DNA of 52,001 nt from Nemertoderma westbladi. Lineage: Eukaryota; Xenacoelomorpha; Nemertodermatida; Nemertodermatidae. Shown here piece by piece: positions 32,400-45,094 of the stretch (position 1 is the first letter of the stretch; each line of letters begins with the position of its first letter). The DNA lies in contig JAUCBJ010007100.1 of assembly GCA_032718475.1 (NCBI GenBank), forward strand, positions 1 through 52,001, read 5' to 3'. Made by a program: the position numbers and the translations under genes. The notes under the pieces were generated by a model, which was not told the DNA's origin, did not search any database, and saw only the letters and a list, made by a program, of their open reading frames with translations.

Positions 32400-35300
32400 C
32401 ACTCGGTATTGCAGAGGGAATGCAATCAGCATGGTAGTGGTAATGCACTCGGTATTGCAGATGGAATGCACTCACTATTGCAGAGGGAAAGCAATCAGTA
32501 TGGTAGCAGGAATGCACTCAATATTGCAGAGGGAATGCACTCAGTAATGTAGCGGGAAAGCACTCAGTATTGTAGCGGGAATGCACTCAGTATTGTTGCG
32601 GGAGGCACTCAGTATTGTTGCGGGAGGCACTCAGTATTGTTGCGGGATGGACTCAGTATTGTTGCGGGATGCACTCAGTATTGTTGCGGGATGGACTCAG
32701 TATTGTTGCGGGATGCACTCAGTATTGTAGCGGGATGCACTCAGTATTGTAGCGGGATGCACTCAGTATTGTTGCGGGATGGACTCAGTATTGTAGCGGG
32801 AATGCACTCAGTATTGTTGCGGGAATGCATTCAGTATTGTTGCGGGATGCACTCAGTATTGTTGCGGGATGCTCTCAGTATTGTTGCGGGATGCACTCAG
32901 TATTGTTGCGGGATGCGCTAATTATTGTTGCGGGATGCACTCAGTATTGCAGAGGGAATGCAATCAGTATTGTTGCGGGAAGCACTCAGTATTGTAGCGG
33001 GATGCACTCAGTAATGTAGCGGGATATGCACTCAGTATTGTAGCGGGATGCACTCAGTATTGTTGCGGGATGCACTCAGTATTGCAGAGGGAATGCACAC
33101 AGTATTGCAGAGGGAATGCACTCAGTATTGTAGCGGGAAAGCACTCAGTATTGTAGCGGGAATGCACTCAGTATTGTTGCGGGATGCACTCAGTATTGTA
33201 GCGGGATGCACTCAGTATTGTAGCGGGATGCACTCAGTATTGTTGCGGGATTGACTCAGTATTGTAGCGGGAATGCAATCAGTATTGCAGAGGGAAAGCA
33301 ATCAGTATGGTAGCGGGATGCACTCAGTATTGTAGCGAGATGCACTCAATATTGTAGCGGGATGGACTCAGTATTGTAGCGGGAATGCACTCAGTATTGT
33401 TGCGGGATGCACTCAGTATTGTAGCGGGATGCACTCAGTATTGTAGCGGGATGCACTCAGTATTGTTGCGGGATGGACTCAGTATTGTAGCGGGAATGCA
33501 CTCAGTATTGTTGCGGGAATGCACTCAGTATTGTAGCGAGAATGCACTCAGTATTGTTGCGGGATGCACTCAGTATTGTAGCGAGATGCACTCAATATTG
33601 TAGCGGGATGGACTCAGTATTGTAGCGGGAATGCACTCAGTTTTGTTGCGGGATGCACTCAGTATTGTTGCGGGATGCACTCAGTATTGTTGCGGGATGC
33701 ACTCAGTATTGTTGCGGGATGCACTCAGTATTGTTGCGGGATGCACTCAGTATTGTTGCGGGATGCACTAAGTATTGTTCCGGGATGCACTCAGTATTGT
33801 TGCGGGATGCACTCAGTATTGCAGAGGGAATGCAATCAGTATTGTAGCGGGAAAGCACTCAGTATTGTTGCGGGATGCACTCAGTATTGTTGCGGGATGC
33901 ACTCAGTATTGTTGCGGGATGGACTAAGTATTGTTCCGGGATGCACTCAGTATTGTTGCGGGATGCACTAAGTATTGCAGAGGGAATGCAATCAGTATTG
34001 TAGCGGGAAAGCACTCAGTATTGTAGCGAGAATGCACTCAGTATTGTTGCGGGATGCACTCAGTATTGTAGCGAGATGCACTCAGTATTGTTGCGGGATG
34101 CACTCAGTATTGTAGCGGGTGCACTCAGTATTGTTGCGGGATGCACTCAGTATTGTTGCGGGATGCACTCAGTATTGTAGCGGGATGCACTCAGTATTGT
34201 TGCGGGATGCACTCAGTATTGTTGCGGGATGCACTCAGTATTGTAGCGGGATGCACACAGTATTGTAGCGGGAATGCACTCAGTATTGTTGCGGGATGCA
34301 CTCAGTATTGTTGCGGGATGCACTCAGTATTGTAGCGGGATGCACTCAGTATTGTAGCGGGATGCACTCAGTATTGTTGCGGGATGGACTCAGTATTGTA
34401 GCGGGAATGCACTCAGTATTGTTGCGGGAATGCACTCAGTATTGTAGCGAGAATGCACTCAGTATTGTTGCGGGATGCACTCAGTATTTTAGCGAGATGC
34501 ACTCAGTATTGTTGCGGGATGCACTCAGTATTGTAGCGGGATGCACTCAGTATTGTAGCGGGATGCACTCAGTATTGTTGCGGGATGCACTCAGTATTGT
34601 TGCGGGAAGCACTCAGTATTGTAGCAGGATGCACTCAGTATTGTAGCAGGATGCACTCAGTATTGTAGCGGGATGCACTCAGTATTGTTGCGGGATGCAC
34701 TCAGTATTGTTGCGGGATGCACTCAGTATTGTAGCGGGATGCACACAGTATTGTAGCGGGAATGCACTCAGTATTGTTGCGGGATGCACTCAGTATTGTT
34801 GCGGGATGCACTCAGTATTGTAGCGGGATGCACTCAGTATTGTAGCGGGATGCACTCAGTATTGTTGCGGGATGGACTCAGTATTGTAGCGGGAATGCAC
34901 TCAGTATTGTTGCGGGAATGCACTCAGTATTGTAGCGAGAATGCACTCAGTATTGTTGCGGGATGCACTCAGTATTTTAGCGAGATGCACTCAGTATTGT
35001 TGCGGGATGCACTCAGTATTGTAGCGGGATGCACTCAGTATTGTTGCGGGATGCACTCAGTATTGTTGCGGGAAGCACTCAGTATTGTAGCAGGATGCAC
35101 TCAGTATTGTTGCGGGATGCACTCAGTATTGTTGCGGGAAGCACTCAGTATTGTAGCAGGATGCAGTCAGTATTGTAGCGGGATGCACTCAGTATTGTAG
35201 CGGGATGCACTCAGTATTGTAGCGGGAATGCACTCAGTATCGTAGCGGGATGCACTCAGTATTGTTGCGGGAAGCACTCAGTATTGTAGCGGGATGCACT

Positions 35301-35885
35301 CAGTATTGTTGCGGGATGCACTCAGTATTGTAGCGGGATGCACTCAGTATTGTAGCGGGATGCACTCAGTATTGTTGCGGGATGGACTCAGTATTGTAGC
35401 GGGAATGCACTCAGTATCGTAGCGGGATGCACTCAGTATTGTTGCGGGAAGCACTCAGTATTGTAGCGGGATGCACTCAGTATTGTTGCGGGATGCACTC
35501 AGTATTGTAGCGGGATGCACTCAGTATTGTAGCGGGATGCACTCAGTATTGTTGCGGGATGGACTCAGTATTGTAGCGGGAATGCACTCAGTATCGTAGC
35601 GGGATGCACTCAGTATTGTTGCGGGAAGCACTCAGTATTGTAGCGGGATGCACTCAGTATTGTTGCGGGATGCACTCAGTATTGTTGCGGGAAGCACTCA
35701 GTATTGTAGCGGGATGCACTCAGTATTGTTGCGGGATGCACTCAGTATTGTAGCGGGATGCACTCAGTATTGTAGCGGGATGCACTCAGTATTGTTGTGG
35801 GATGCACTCAGTATTGTTGCGGGATGCACTCAGTATTGTAGCTGGATGCACTCAGTATTGCAGAGGGATGCACTCAGTATTTGGG
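32400..35885 (+). repeat. 22-bp minisatellite, roughly 155 copies
   Basis: The unit is ATGCACTCAGTATTGTTGCG plus GG, with a T/A switch (TTGCGGG or TAGCGGG), 21-bp and 23-bp length variants, and a CAGAGGGAA variant concentrated at the edges. Blocks of several units repeat as higher-order sets, for example around 34290-34640 and 34780-35000. Open frames of the MHSVLLRDALSIVAGCTQYC type follow from a stop-free 22-bp unit and are not genes. Confidence 0.97.
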
Positions 35886-36095
35886 AGGGAATGTACAACC
35901 ATGATTTATGAGTTCAGGATGTTAAAATATAAAATCTATGTTAGAGATTTTATAGAATTATGATTAGTTTTTCTTGTGTGTTTATTGTGGGTTTATTATT
36001 GCAAAAATAAAACTTCTTGGAAAAATATACTAAAAACTGGCAACAATAATATTGGGCGATATTTTGATCTGATGGGTCGAGGGAATCATTATTAC

Positions 36096-36193
36096 CTTTT
36101 GGGACCAAATAATCCTCTAAATTTGAAAGGGGTTCGGGAACGGGACGTATAACAACAGCAATATGAGTCATTTGTTGCGGTATCGGGATCTAA
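36096..36193 (-). CDS. Candidate internal exon
   Basis: On the minus strand a 98-bp open segment lies between an acceptor (TTACTGTTACAG) and a donor (CCAAAAG|GTAATA). Only one frame is open: LDPDTATNDSYCCCYTSRSR, then TPFKFRGLFGPK. It ends with two bases of a codon, which fits the phase required by exon A of the minus-strand gene at 24160. If correct, the intron between them is about 12 kb and holds the LINE, the MITE and the 22-bp array. Phase agreement has a one-in-three chance of being coincidence. Confidence 0.3.
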
Positions 36194-36199
36194 CTGTAA

Positions 36200-37585
36200 C
36201 AGTAAGTAATAATTTATCTCAACAACAGATGTTTCGGTTAATGAAAAAGAGTTGAAACATTTATGTTGGATATGTGGAGTAGGCGACAGCCCCAATCGGT
36301 ATGGGGAATGGATTGTACGAGTTTTACGGCTACTCTACTCTTGTGAAGTGGTTATTTAATATTGTATCAAATATATGAGTTGGGTTGACGAGTTAGTTCT
36401 GTCTTCTGTCGTCAGTTATACAGGTTATCATAATTGGCGTTGTTAAGTTTTTTTGATTTGAATAAAACATAATTTATAATAGAGACCAAGCTTGAACATT
36501 TATTTATCTTAACCTTTTAAAATTGTGATGTTTAATATGATTTTTCAGCAGTTCGTCGTAATTATGTTGTAACTTTCTTTCGTTAATCTTGGTATGTTTG
36601 AAAATTGTTTAATTTGTAATTAATACTTTATTCGGCAAAAGTTTGTCGCTTCATAATTCAAATGCATTATAGAAAGTATCCTATTTATTTTCGTGTGGAA
36701 TGTCTGGCGAGAGATACGGAGATGTTGCTTTTAAACAAGGAAGGAATTATTGTATCAAAATTTTAATATTAAAAAATTTTAATTTTTAATTTTAAAAGTA
36801 AAAGTAATTTTAGGATTTGGTTTTTCAAAAAGTGGGATTGTTTGAAATTAAATAATCCTTGCGAGTAGATATTTTGAAACACTACAGATTCCATCACCAT
36901 GACTACAGATTCCATCACCTTGACGAAGAAATTAACGGTCGAAATTGGGCGATGTGATATAGGAGTGAGTGGATTCCGAACTTGGCCCAGTCCTCACTAG
37001 CCACAACTAGTCAGTCTAGATACATTAACATAAACTGACAAACTTCGTACTAAATTTAGGGTTATTTTACGCCTATCTAGTATTTACACGAAAAAAATCA
37101 GTTATTTACAGTATTTTGGGGTAACAGTACTGGGGATAACAGGAATTGGCACCGCCTGTTATTGGTTCACTTTATATTGTCTTTAGGTACGCGCATTAGA
37201 TAACATTATTATTTAACGAATTATTATGGTTCAACCAATTTCGCCAGTCGACTTTGGCGTTTTCCCTTTTTATATTATCAGTGTACGTAGTAATATCGAA
37301 AGTCTCCCTTTGTAGTATGTAGTAGATAAGATACATTTGTACTACTTATTATATAGGCATGCATCACAACATCATTATATAAAACTTAAACAATAGTGAT
37401 AGTATGAATTCACCATGCAAATGGAGGCCAGACGGGTTGAACCTATTATTTCGGACACCATATTAAAAGTTACTTTACTTCACTTCTATGACAGTACCAC
37501 AATATGCAATCGTAATTGTGTATGAAATTACGTAGATAAACAAAAAATTATTATAACTTTCGTTGGGCACAGGCACAACTTTGCA
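36200..37585. other. AT-rich stretch, no gene seen
   Basis: No convincing exon, RNA gene or element boundary. Only small direct repeats (CTACAGATTCCATCACC twice near 36890-36920) stand out. Confidence 0.4.
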
Positions 37586-37589
37586 AAGT

Positions 37590-37672
37590 CGGAATGTCGT
37601 CCAGGTGGGATCGTACTGGTGACCTCCAGGTTGAAAGTCTGACGCTCTAACCATTCAGCTAGCGGCTCAGCT
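37590..37672 (-). mobile_element. tRNA-derived SINE-like remnant
   Basis: The reverse complement reads GCCGCTAGCTGAATGGTTAG, AGCGTCAGACTTTCAACCTG, GAGGTCACCAGTACGATCCC. This resembles tRNA D-arm (A-box), anticodon-arm with TTC in the loop, and T-arm (B-box) regions in the correct order. The anticodon stem has mismatches and no clean acceptor stem closes, so it is not an intact tRNA gene. A tRNA-derived SINE head or a tRNA pseudogene is more likely. Confidence 0.6.
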
Positions 37673-37679
37673 AAAAGAT

Positions 37680-39940
37680 AGACCTGGAAATACTATCTGA
37701 TACCTTGTATGTCCGAAATTTACCTCCTCATGACCTCCCATCAGTCAATACCATCATATGCTGCCACCGTGCTCAAACATACAGTACTTGGCCGTCTTTA
37801 ACCACTCGCTATAATGAAAGGGTAGTGTATATTAACCATGAACCATCATGCCTACTATGATTAATTATAATATACAATAGGCAGTAACCCAGTTACCCAT
37901 AGAGAAATGCGACCGGCATATTATACAATTTATTATTGGTGTTTTGGTGAATGAGTGGTTTCATACATATTATTATAACTTTCGTGTGCCCAACAAAAGT
38001 TATAATATGAAACCAATCATTCACTCAAATGACATTTTGCAAAATGCTCCTCATAAAAACATTCACACATCCCACTTCTTAAGTTCCTGTATAATTCAAA
38101 ACTAACACCGGGCGTAAGCATTACAACATTAGGATATTGAAAGTGGAGCTTACTCAGAGCGTTTTACAACTTTCTTGGAATTCTATTCTCTGAAATTTGG
38201 CACGTTTGTAATTTTCGTTATTCTAAGAATTTAGCACTATTTTGTTTTTTTCAATTTAGTTGCTCAACTTTTCCAAATTGGCGACCAAATGTTGATTTTT
38301 GCACCAATTTGGAAACTTCTAGCACGAAATGGTAAAATTCGGAATGAAGGCCACTGAAATCTTCAAATGTTCTACATGGAGACTTTGTGCGCAGATAAAT
38401 TTGCAAAATTTGCCAAATTTCATTAAAACAAATTCGTTTGGCCCAATTTGGTCATTTTAGGGACATTTTCAATTTACCCAAAAATTACCTCAATGGTGAA
38501 GTTTTCTTATTTTGTCGCTATCTCCAAACCAGTTTGGCCATTTGGATTGAAACTCATACCGAATACAAATGCAATACAGATTGCATCGTGTTAAGATATT
38601 GGCCACAAATATTCAAGAGTCTGCCAATAATTCAACTTTTGGCCAATTTTGGGCCAAATTTGGACATTTTTGACACTTTTTAAATTATTGTAACTTCGAT
38701 TCTTTTAATTTGATCGAAACCGTTCCACTTGTGTAATACTGTATAGAGGGAAGGTGGGAGTTCCATTACTGTTATTGATATTGTGTGTTGCCTGAATATT
38801 AAGGGCCGGAAACTGGGGCCGAACAATGGTAATTTGGGAAGTTGACATAATAGGTTTTGGTTTTGGGAGAAAGTGGTTTTCTCCAAATTCTATAATTATA
38901 TTTTTCTGAAACTTTAATATCATAGGAAACTAATCTGTAACAATAATCAGGAATATCTGGAATTTTTGACCATAATCGTGCACTACTAACGCCATATTTC
39001 GGCTGAAGATGCATTTTTCAGTAAATCCTTTTAAAAGGTTTCTTAGAATTCCATTGGGCACATCTGTACTCGATTCCGTTAAAATCTGAGCAAGTTAAGT
39101 ATTTTTGGATGTTTGGTGCATTTTGGCCGAAATATTTTTTCAGATTTTATTTTTTTTATATTTTAACCAAATTAACCATTTTTTCAGCAAAAAATGACAT
39201 ATATATATAAATAAAACAACTTCATAGGAATTATATTTTTTGTATCTTTGGACAGTCTTTGTCTATAGAACATGTTAGAAAATTGACACATTCCGAAATT
39301 TTCAAGAGTTGGCCGAACCTGGTCAATTTTGAGGACAAATCTGGATTACATAGCCAAAATTATCACTTTTCGGCACCTACAGTTCAATAACTAAACTGGT
39401 TAAAAATATATTGAGTGCAGCAATTGTAAATACAATAATTTCCCTACGTAACAATGAAAAATTAATCGAATATGGTCGTGTTGCACCAGAGTTAAAACGA
39501 TTTTTATACTGCAAATTGCAATATTGTTGTAATATTTGACAAATTTTACTTCCGGGTTGGACTTTGCTGTGTAGTAACGGCTGTTCCGGGGAGGGTGATA
39601 CTTGAACGTTGATAACTCCCGTCTAACTGCGCCATTTTAACTGCAATAAACACCGATGGAAAGGCAATAAAATTATCTGTGAAATGTATGCTCCAACCTG
39701 TGAAACTATTATTATATTATAGGTGTGAGTTAATTTGATACAAATAGTTGCGAATATTTGAACATAGTGATTGCCATTTTAAATATTGTAGATTTTAAAT
39801 TGTATGCGCTCAAGTTTTATGCGAAGTGTTCAAGTGTAGAAAGACTTATTGTTTATTAATACATAGCCGGGACCGTCTTCAGTTACTGTGCTTACATTTA
39901 TGTTTCAGGTTTTATTCATCAGGTTTTATTATTTATAATT
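37680..39940. other. AT-rich, repetitive, no gene seen
   Basis: Around 38180-39370 the motif GGCCAAATTT or CCAAATTTGG and relatives (TTGGCC, CAAAATTTGCC) recur irregularly on both strands, which suggests an old decayed repeat. Short minus-strand ORFs near 38700-39010 overlap each other and have no domain. No exon or RNA gene is recognisable. Confidence 0.4.
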
Positions 39941-40312
39941 CTTAGGCCCGTGCTCCACTGGTAAGTCGTATGTCATAGTCGAAATAAATTATGGAACAAA
40001 TTGGTTTCAATGGTAGCGTCTCCACTGGTATGTCATAAGTCGTTTGTTACGACCCATGAGTCGAAAGTGATTATGACCCATGTTCCATATTTTTAAATAC
40101 GACACATGTCCCTGTGATTGGTTTGTTTGGGTAGCAGGAGCAGCAAGCCATTAAATGTTGTGTTCCATTAAATGTGAGACGCATCTCATATTTTTTATGA
40201 AAAGACTTGATGACTTACCAGTGGAGCACGGGAGCAATACTTTTGGCATCGAACTCGACAGAATCTGAAAACGACACGACTCCATGTGTTGCCGGTGGAG
40301 CACGGGCCTTAG
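39941..40312. mobile_element. Short TIR element (MITE)
   Basis: AGGCCCGTGCTCCACTGG at the left end is matched by CCGGTGGAGCACGGGCCT at the right, giving an element of about 370 bp. Further internal copies of the end, such as CCAGTGGAGCACGGG near 40219 and TCCACTGGTATGTCATAAGT near 40021, show nested or subterminal repeats. The class is not certain; the short length and TIR suit a non-autonomous DNA transposon. Confidence 0.75.
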
Positions 40313-40344
40313 TGTGTTGATTCTGTGATCTATTAATAATTGCC

Positions 40345-42420
40345 TGGAGTACTCTTTACTATTAACAGATTATGAAAAATTAGTCAGCAAACACCTCAGT
40401 GATACCAATACTTATGAAACTGTATTGACTAATAATTTCACCGACACCACCAATGCCATTACTTCACTTTGTAGAAAATATAGAGACAATTTAACAGCAC
40501 AGGAATTTCTCTACCTTACAAAACACAAACCCAGGAGTAGCACCATTCATGTTTTACCCAAGCTCCACAAGTCCAAAATTATATCGGAAAATTCTAAAAA
40601 CGCACTTAATGGAGTCCTGGATATTACATTTCCCAATGATTTACCGTCAAGACCTATTATTTCCAACATAGACTCACCCACCAGCCGCTTATCACAACTA
40701 ATCGATGAGATAATCAAGCCCATTGTCGTTGTCACACCCAGCTATATAAGCTGACTTAGAAGCGAAGCACTTTATCAACTGTATTCCCAGTTTCCTTGAT
40801 CCAAACTTCACACTGACCACTTTCGACGTCACCTCTCTATTCACATCAATTCCACAGGAAAAGGGACTTGAATCTATACAATTTTGGTTAAATGAAGTAC
40901 CTGATTTAATCCCATCACGTTTCAGTAAAGCATTCATCATTGATGGCCTACGCATTGTGCTTCAACATAACAATTTCAATCACTCCAACACATTAAATGG
41001 CAATAACAAATTCTACCGTCAAAAGGAAGGTGGCGCTATGGGATCAAAATGTATACCTAACTACTCCAGCCTTTTTCTAGCCCCCCAGGAACTGCGCGCT
41101 GCCAAGATAATAAAGGATAGGTTTGGTGAAACATGTCATCAGTTCTTCATTAATAACTGGAGACGTTTCCTTCACGATTGCTTCTTGGCTAAATAGTCTG
41201 GATCTTAGTGTAAATGAACTTTTATCCATTCTTAACAACCTATGCCCTGGCATTTCCTTCACTATGGAATTAAGCCCCCACCACATAACTTTTCTCGATG
41301 TTGTGGTTATTAACCCACAATATGACGCTGGTGCCCCAACACTAGATATTTTCCACAAACCCAGAGATGCTTGAAGATATTTAAATTATCATTCTTGTCA
41401 CCCACGGCACACCATAATCAACATACCCTGGAATTTGGCCAGGCGAATAATGACGATAGTGTCTAACCCTGAAACGCAAAAAATAAGACTCTCTGAACTA
41501 AAAAACAAACCCATAAAGTGCGATTATCCGAGGGCCTTAATTGACAGAGCCATAACAGAAGCCCTGAAGGTAGAACGCAGTGAAATGCTAAAAGACAAAC
41601 CGAAACTAAAGAAAAACATTTTACCATTTATCACTCACTACCTTTAATCCCAACATAAACAACAAATTCCATGACGTCATCAAGCCAGCGTATGAAATTC
41701 TGAAAATAGACTCTAATATTTCTAAGATAATATCCAACCAACGATTAACACTCTGTTACAGGCAACCACCGAACATTTCGAAAACCCTACGTCAACAACC
41801 ACGCAACGGGACCAAAATCACCGGCGTAACAAAGTGTAACAAGTTACGTTGCGAAGTATGTAAAATTATAATTGAAGGAAAACGTCTAACATTAAAGAAC
41901 AACAAGTCGAAGTCATTCATAATAAAGTCGCACATGACATGTGACAGTAAGGACGTGGTATATGTTTTGACTTGCATGACGTGCCGTGATTTTTACATAG
42001 GCCAAACCTGCAATTTTAGAGCGCGCACGGCTTTACACCGACAGCAAATCAACTCCCAGCATTTGCGCGTTTTAAAAGTCAGCAAACATATTGCTTCGTG
42101 TGGGTCGGGCAAATTCAATATAACCCCAATATTTCAGTGCTACGGTAGTAACCCGGATATAAGGGAGCCATACGAGACACACCATCAGAGGTTATTGCGC
42201 CCAACATTAAACTCGCCTCTCTCCACTGCCGATATAATACAACTACAACAACAAAAGAAGGGAATACCCCCCACCGCCCCGCCACTGCTCCATTGTTATC
42301 AACCGCATCGACAAATCACATGGGACAATTAGTTACAACAACGGCCCCTACGACCAATATGGCAAGGGCCCAACCTTTAAATATCTCTACAAACTCAAAC
42401 CTTAAATATCTCTACAAACT
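40345..42420 (+). mobile_element. Penelope-like retroelement, decayed
   Basis: Frame by frame the plus strand gives a Penelope-type RT followed by a GIY-YIG nuclease. RT parts: STIHVLPKLHKSK, LPSRPIISNIDSPTSRLSQL, FDVTSLFTSIPQE (motif A Asp), EGGAMGSKCIPNYSSLFLA (motif B), NNWRRFLHDCFLA (motif C), SCHPRHTIINIPWNLARRI. Then a Cys-rich linker (CNKLRCEVCK) and DVVYVLTCMTC..FYIGQTCNFRAR of the GIY-YIG domain, to about 42330. Frames change near 40750 and a stop follows motif C near 41196, among other lesions. In motif C the expected Asp-Asp reads His-Asp. The element cannot be active. Confidence 0.9.
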
Positions 42421-42909
42421 CAAATATTTAATAATAGTCCTGAAGAGGTAATCAGAAATGCATTGACTCATTATTATTTAATTTGATTATTTTTACCTTA
42501 TTTATTAATAAAACCGTTTTTTACTGTCATAATGTTAACTAAATAATTTAATATAATTTGACTGATAATATCAATAATTTTTTACTTTTTCATCGAACTC
42601 GAATTTTGATTATAATATGCAAAATTGAAATGAAAAGTCGGAATGATAAACTTAGTATGTAAGGTTTTTAGTTTTTAATAGGAAATGTTGTTGTGCCTCT
42701 GACAAATTGACATCGCTTCTGCATTACATTGGACACCAAGTAATGTATCTTTGATTAACAAGAAGTAATAATCTATACCTATAAAAATCAAATTATCTCT
42801 CTCTGTGTTCGAACTCCTCCAAAACGGGCGGAGGGATTGCGCTGAAACTTGGCATGTGTGTATAACTTTAACCAGCGGTCGTTATAGGCCACTTTTCGAA
42901 AAGTTTAAT

Positions 42910-43036
42910 TCACGTTCGGTACCGGTACTAGGTACCGGTACGTCAGTAGGCCTATACCGGTGCCGGTACTAGGTACCGGTACGTCAGTAGGCCTATACCG
43001 GTACCAGTACGCCAGTAGGCCTATGCCGGTAGCGGG
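42910..43036 (+). repeat. Short tandem repeat rich in CCGGTAC
   Basis: Two and a half copies of a roughly 42-bp unit (GGTACTAGGTACCGGTACGT, then CAGTAGGCCTATACCGG). GGTACCGG/CCGGTACC and AGGCCT make it locally palindromic. It lies about 130 bp before the glycosyltransferase start. Confidence 0.85.
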
Positions 43037-43167
43037 AAATACCGGGTAACATGCCTCGGGTATTGCCTGCTAGTATAATATAATATAATAATATATAATA
43101 TAATATTTCCCAATTGGGTGGGAAATAAGCTGGACATCGTATAAAGTTATTATTATTTCGCAGTAAC

Positions 43168-44832
43168 ATGGAACGATTAACGAAACGGACTTCTATAACT
43201 GTTTTCATTATATTGATACTGTTTGTTGTGTCACAATTAATATTATATACAGGCTACTATGGTGGGAAGGCACCCATACCACTTCCAATTGGATTCTTAA
43301 CTGCACACAACTTGTCTCAACTGAATACTGGTAAAGTCAACTGTCTAGATTATTTACCAGCATCATTCTTATCAGTATACGAATACGACCTGGACAATGA
43401 AATTACAAATCCATTTCCATTCGCGAAGAATTTTTTACAACTTCAAAAATGCCTTAACCAAAAGTTAATAAATCAGACCTCTTACAGTCCTCTCTTCTGG
43501 GCGAAATCTGGAGTCAACTTAGATAAACTCGAATCCGTATATGGAGCAAAAGTTTGGAATAATCGCCCATTTCTATGGATCTATTGGGACAATCCAAAGA
43601 CTTACCCTGCCTTTGTAGACTTGTGCCTTACAACTCTCTGGTGCCACGAAACGCCAGACTTTACTGTCGTACTTCTAGACGACGTTGCTTTGAAGAATCA
43701 TTTGACGTACATCCACCCTGCGTTCGATTATCTGAAATCAGCGTGGAAGTCAGATTATTTCAGAGCGGTTATGTTGCATTATTATGGGGGAATGTACACA
43801 GATGCAGACATCATTGGAATGGGCTCCTCTAAATACAAATGGGATCTTCTTAAGGATTATGATATTGTCGCCTGTACTGAACCTCGAGAACATTCTAGAA
43901 CAACCTACGGAGTTATTGGTAAGTTTCTATTATCGTCAATTCATGCATTTCCCCACTCAATAACAAATAATGTAATAAGTAGATTCCTTATTGACCATAC
44001 TATTCTATAATAGAAACATGTTCACACTCGATGTGACATTCTATAGCCCTAACCAAAAGGGCTCTGGCGCACTATTGAGTGCAAATAGGATACACGTAAA
44101 CAACAGAGAAAACACTATTATCAGTACCGGTGAGCACCGTTATGAGATACAAAATAAATGGAGCTATTCTAAATTTAACCAAACCGCCAATAAGTCAAAG
44201 AAGAGGGGAAAGTTCTTCCCTCCAACCTCTCTCTTACGCTGCACCACCCCAACGCAACCCAAAGGTGCACAGAGGATTGATGACAGGCAGGTACAGTATT
44301 AACATAAAATTTGTGTTTTAAAAGTAATGGGTTCGCTGGGTATTTTTCCCCTAGGGGAAAAAAGTTGTTCTCCTGAATTTGGGTTCGAGTTCGAGAGAAA
44401 AATTAACAATTTAAGAATAAAATCGATTTTATTACATATTACATTTCTGTTAACTTGACGGAGCTATGCATTGTCATCCAAAACTTATAAATATAAAAGT
44501 ATTCACCCAAGGGTAGTAAACTCCATCTAAATTAACTGTGAATATCCCTATGTTCAGGTCCCATTCGCGCGAATAGCAGCTTTACAATTCGGTGGGTTAC
44601 AAATATTTACTCTATTCTGGATGAGAACCTGGAGAAATTAAAAAGACACAATGCTGACCCCGACACATTTAACTACCCATTCGATTGGGGAGCGCTAGGT
44701 GGCGTTGGAGTTGGTTTACCTGCGTTGAATTGGGCCGTAGAAAACAAAATGGTCAGGTTGGTTGGTATTGACGCAATATACGAACATTTAAAGGTTTTTG
44801 ATCCATCAACAAAGTGTTGCTGTTGCGATTAA
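43168..44832 (+). CDS. Type II membrane glycosyltransferase, two exons
   Basis: Exon 1 is 43168-43918 and exon 2 is 44558-44832; the intron starts GTAAGT and ends TGTTCAG, splits a glycine codon and restores one frame, giving 341 residues. Residues 9-29 form a hydrophobic anchor after basic MERLTKR, the layout of a type II Golgi enzyme. PFLWIYWDNPKTYP, then W..KSDYFRAVMLHYYGG (193-208) and the DXD motif in MYTDADIIG (D212-D214) match nucleotide-sugar glycosyltransferases of the sugar-binding DXD or capsular-polysaccharide-synthesis type, where DXD holds the metal and UDP-sugar. Exon 2 gives PIRANSSFTIRW and ends STKCCCCD. Two N-glycosylation sequons (NLS48, NQT102). The acceptor sugar is unknown. 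AATAAA follows the stop by 4 bases. Confidence 0.85.
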
Positions 44833-44835
44833 GTA

Positions 44836-44841
44836 AATAAA
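44836..44841 (+). promoter_or_regulatory. Polyadenylation signal
   Basis: AATAAA lies just after the glycosyltransferase stop codon (TAA 44830-44832). Its position supports exon 2 as the last exon with a very short 3' UTR, although such hexamers are common in AT-rich DNA. Confidence 0.4.
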
Positions 44842-45094
44842 ACATCTTACCGTAGGAAAGGACTGTCGCGCTTAATCCATTCCTTTTCTTTATTGTGGAA
44901 AATTAAACTAAATAAGGTTACGAATGTCTCTTGACCAACATTATTTTAGATGGGGTGGTAATACAACCTGCTGGCGGTGGTTGGAATAGAGGAACACTCT
45001 CAAATACACGGAGCTCGACTTTACCGATGATCTTGGTTTAATGTCAAAAGCAGTGGATACTGCTCAAAGATACTCAGCTGTTTGTAGGTGTAGG

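Noticed and set aside
32637-35911. Many MHSVLLRDALSIVAGC-type ORFs
   Set aside because: Translations of the 22-bp minisatellite; they start and stop wherever a length variant shifts the frame.
37590-37672. Functional tRNA gene
   Set aside because: Arms appear in the right order but the anticodon stem has mismatches and no acceptor stem closes; SINE head or pseudogene is the better reading.
43991-44321. ORFs between the two glycosyltransferase exons
   Set aside because: They lie in the intron 43919-44557; the spliced frame explains the gene without them.
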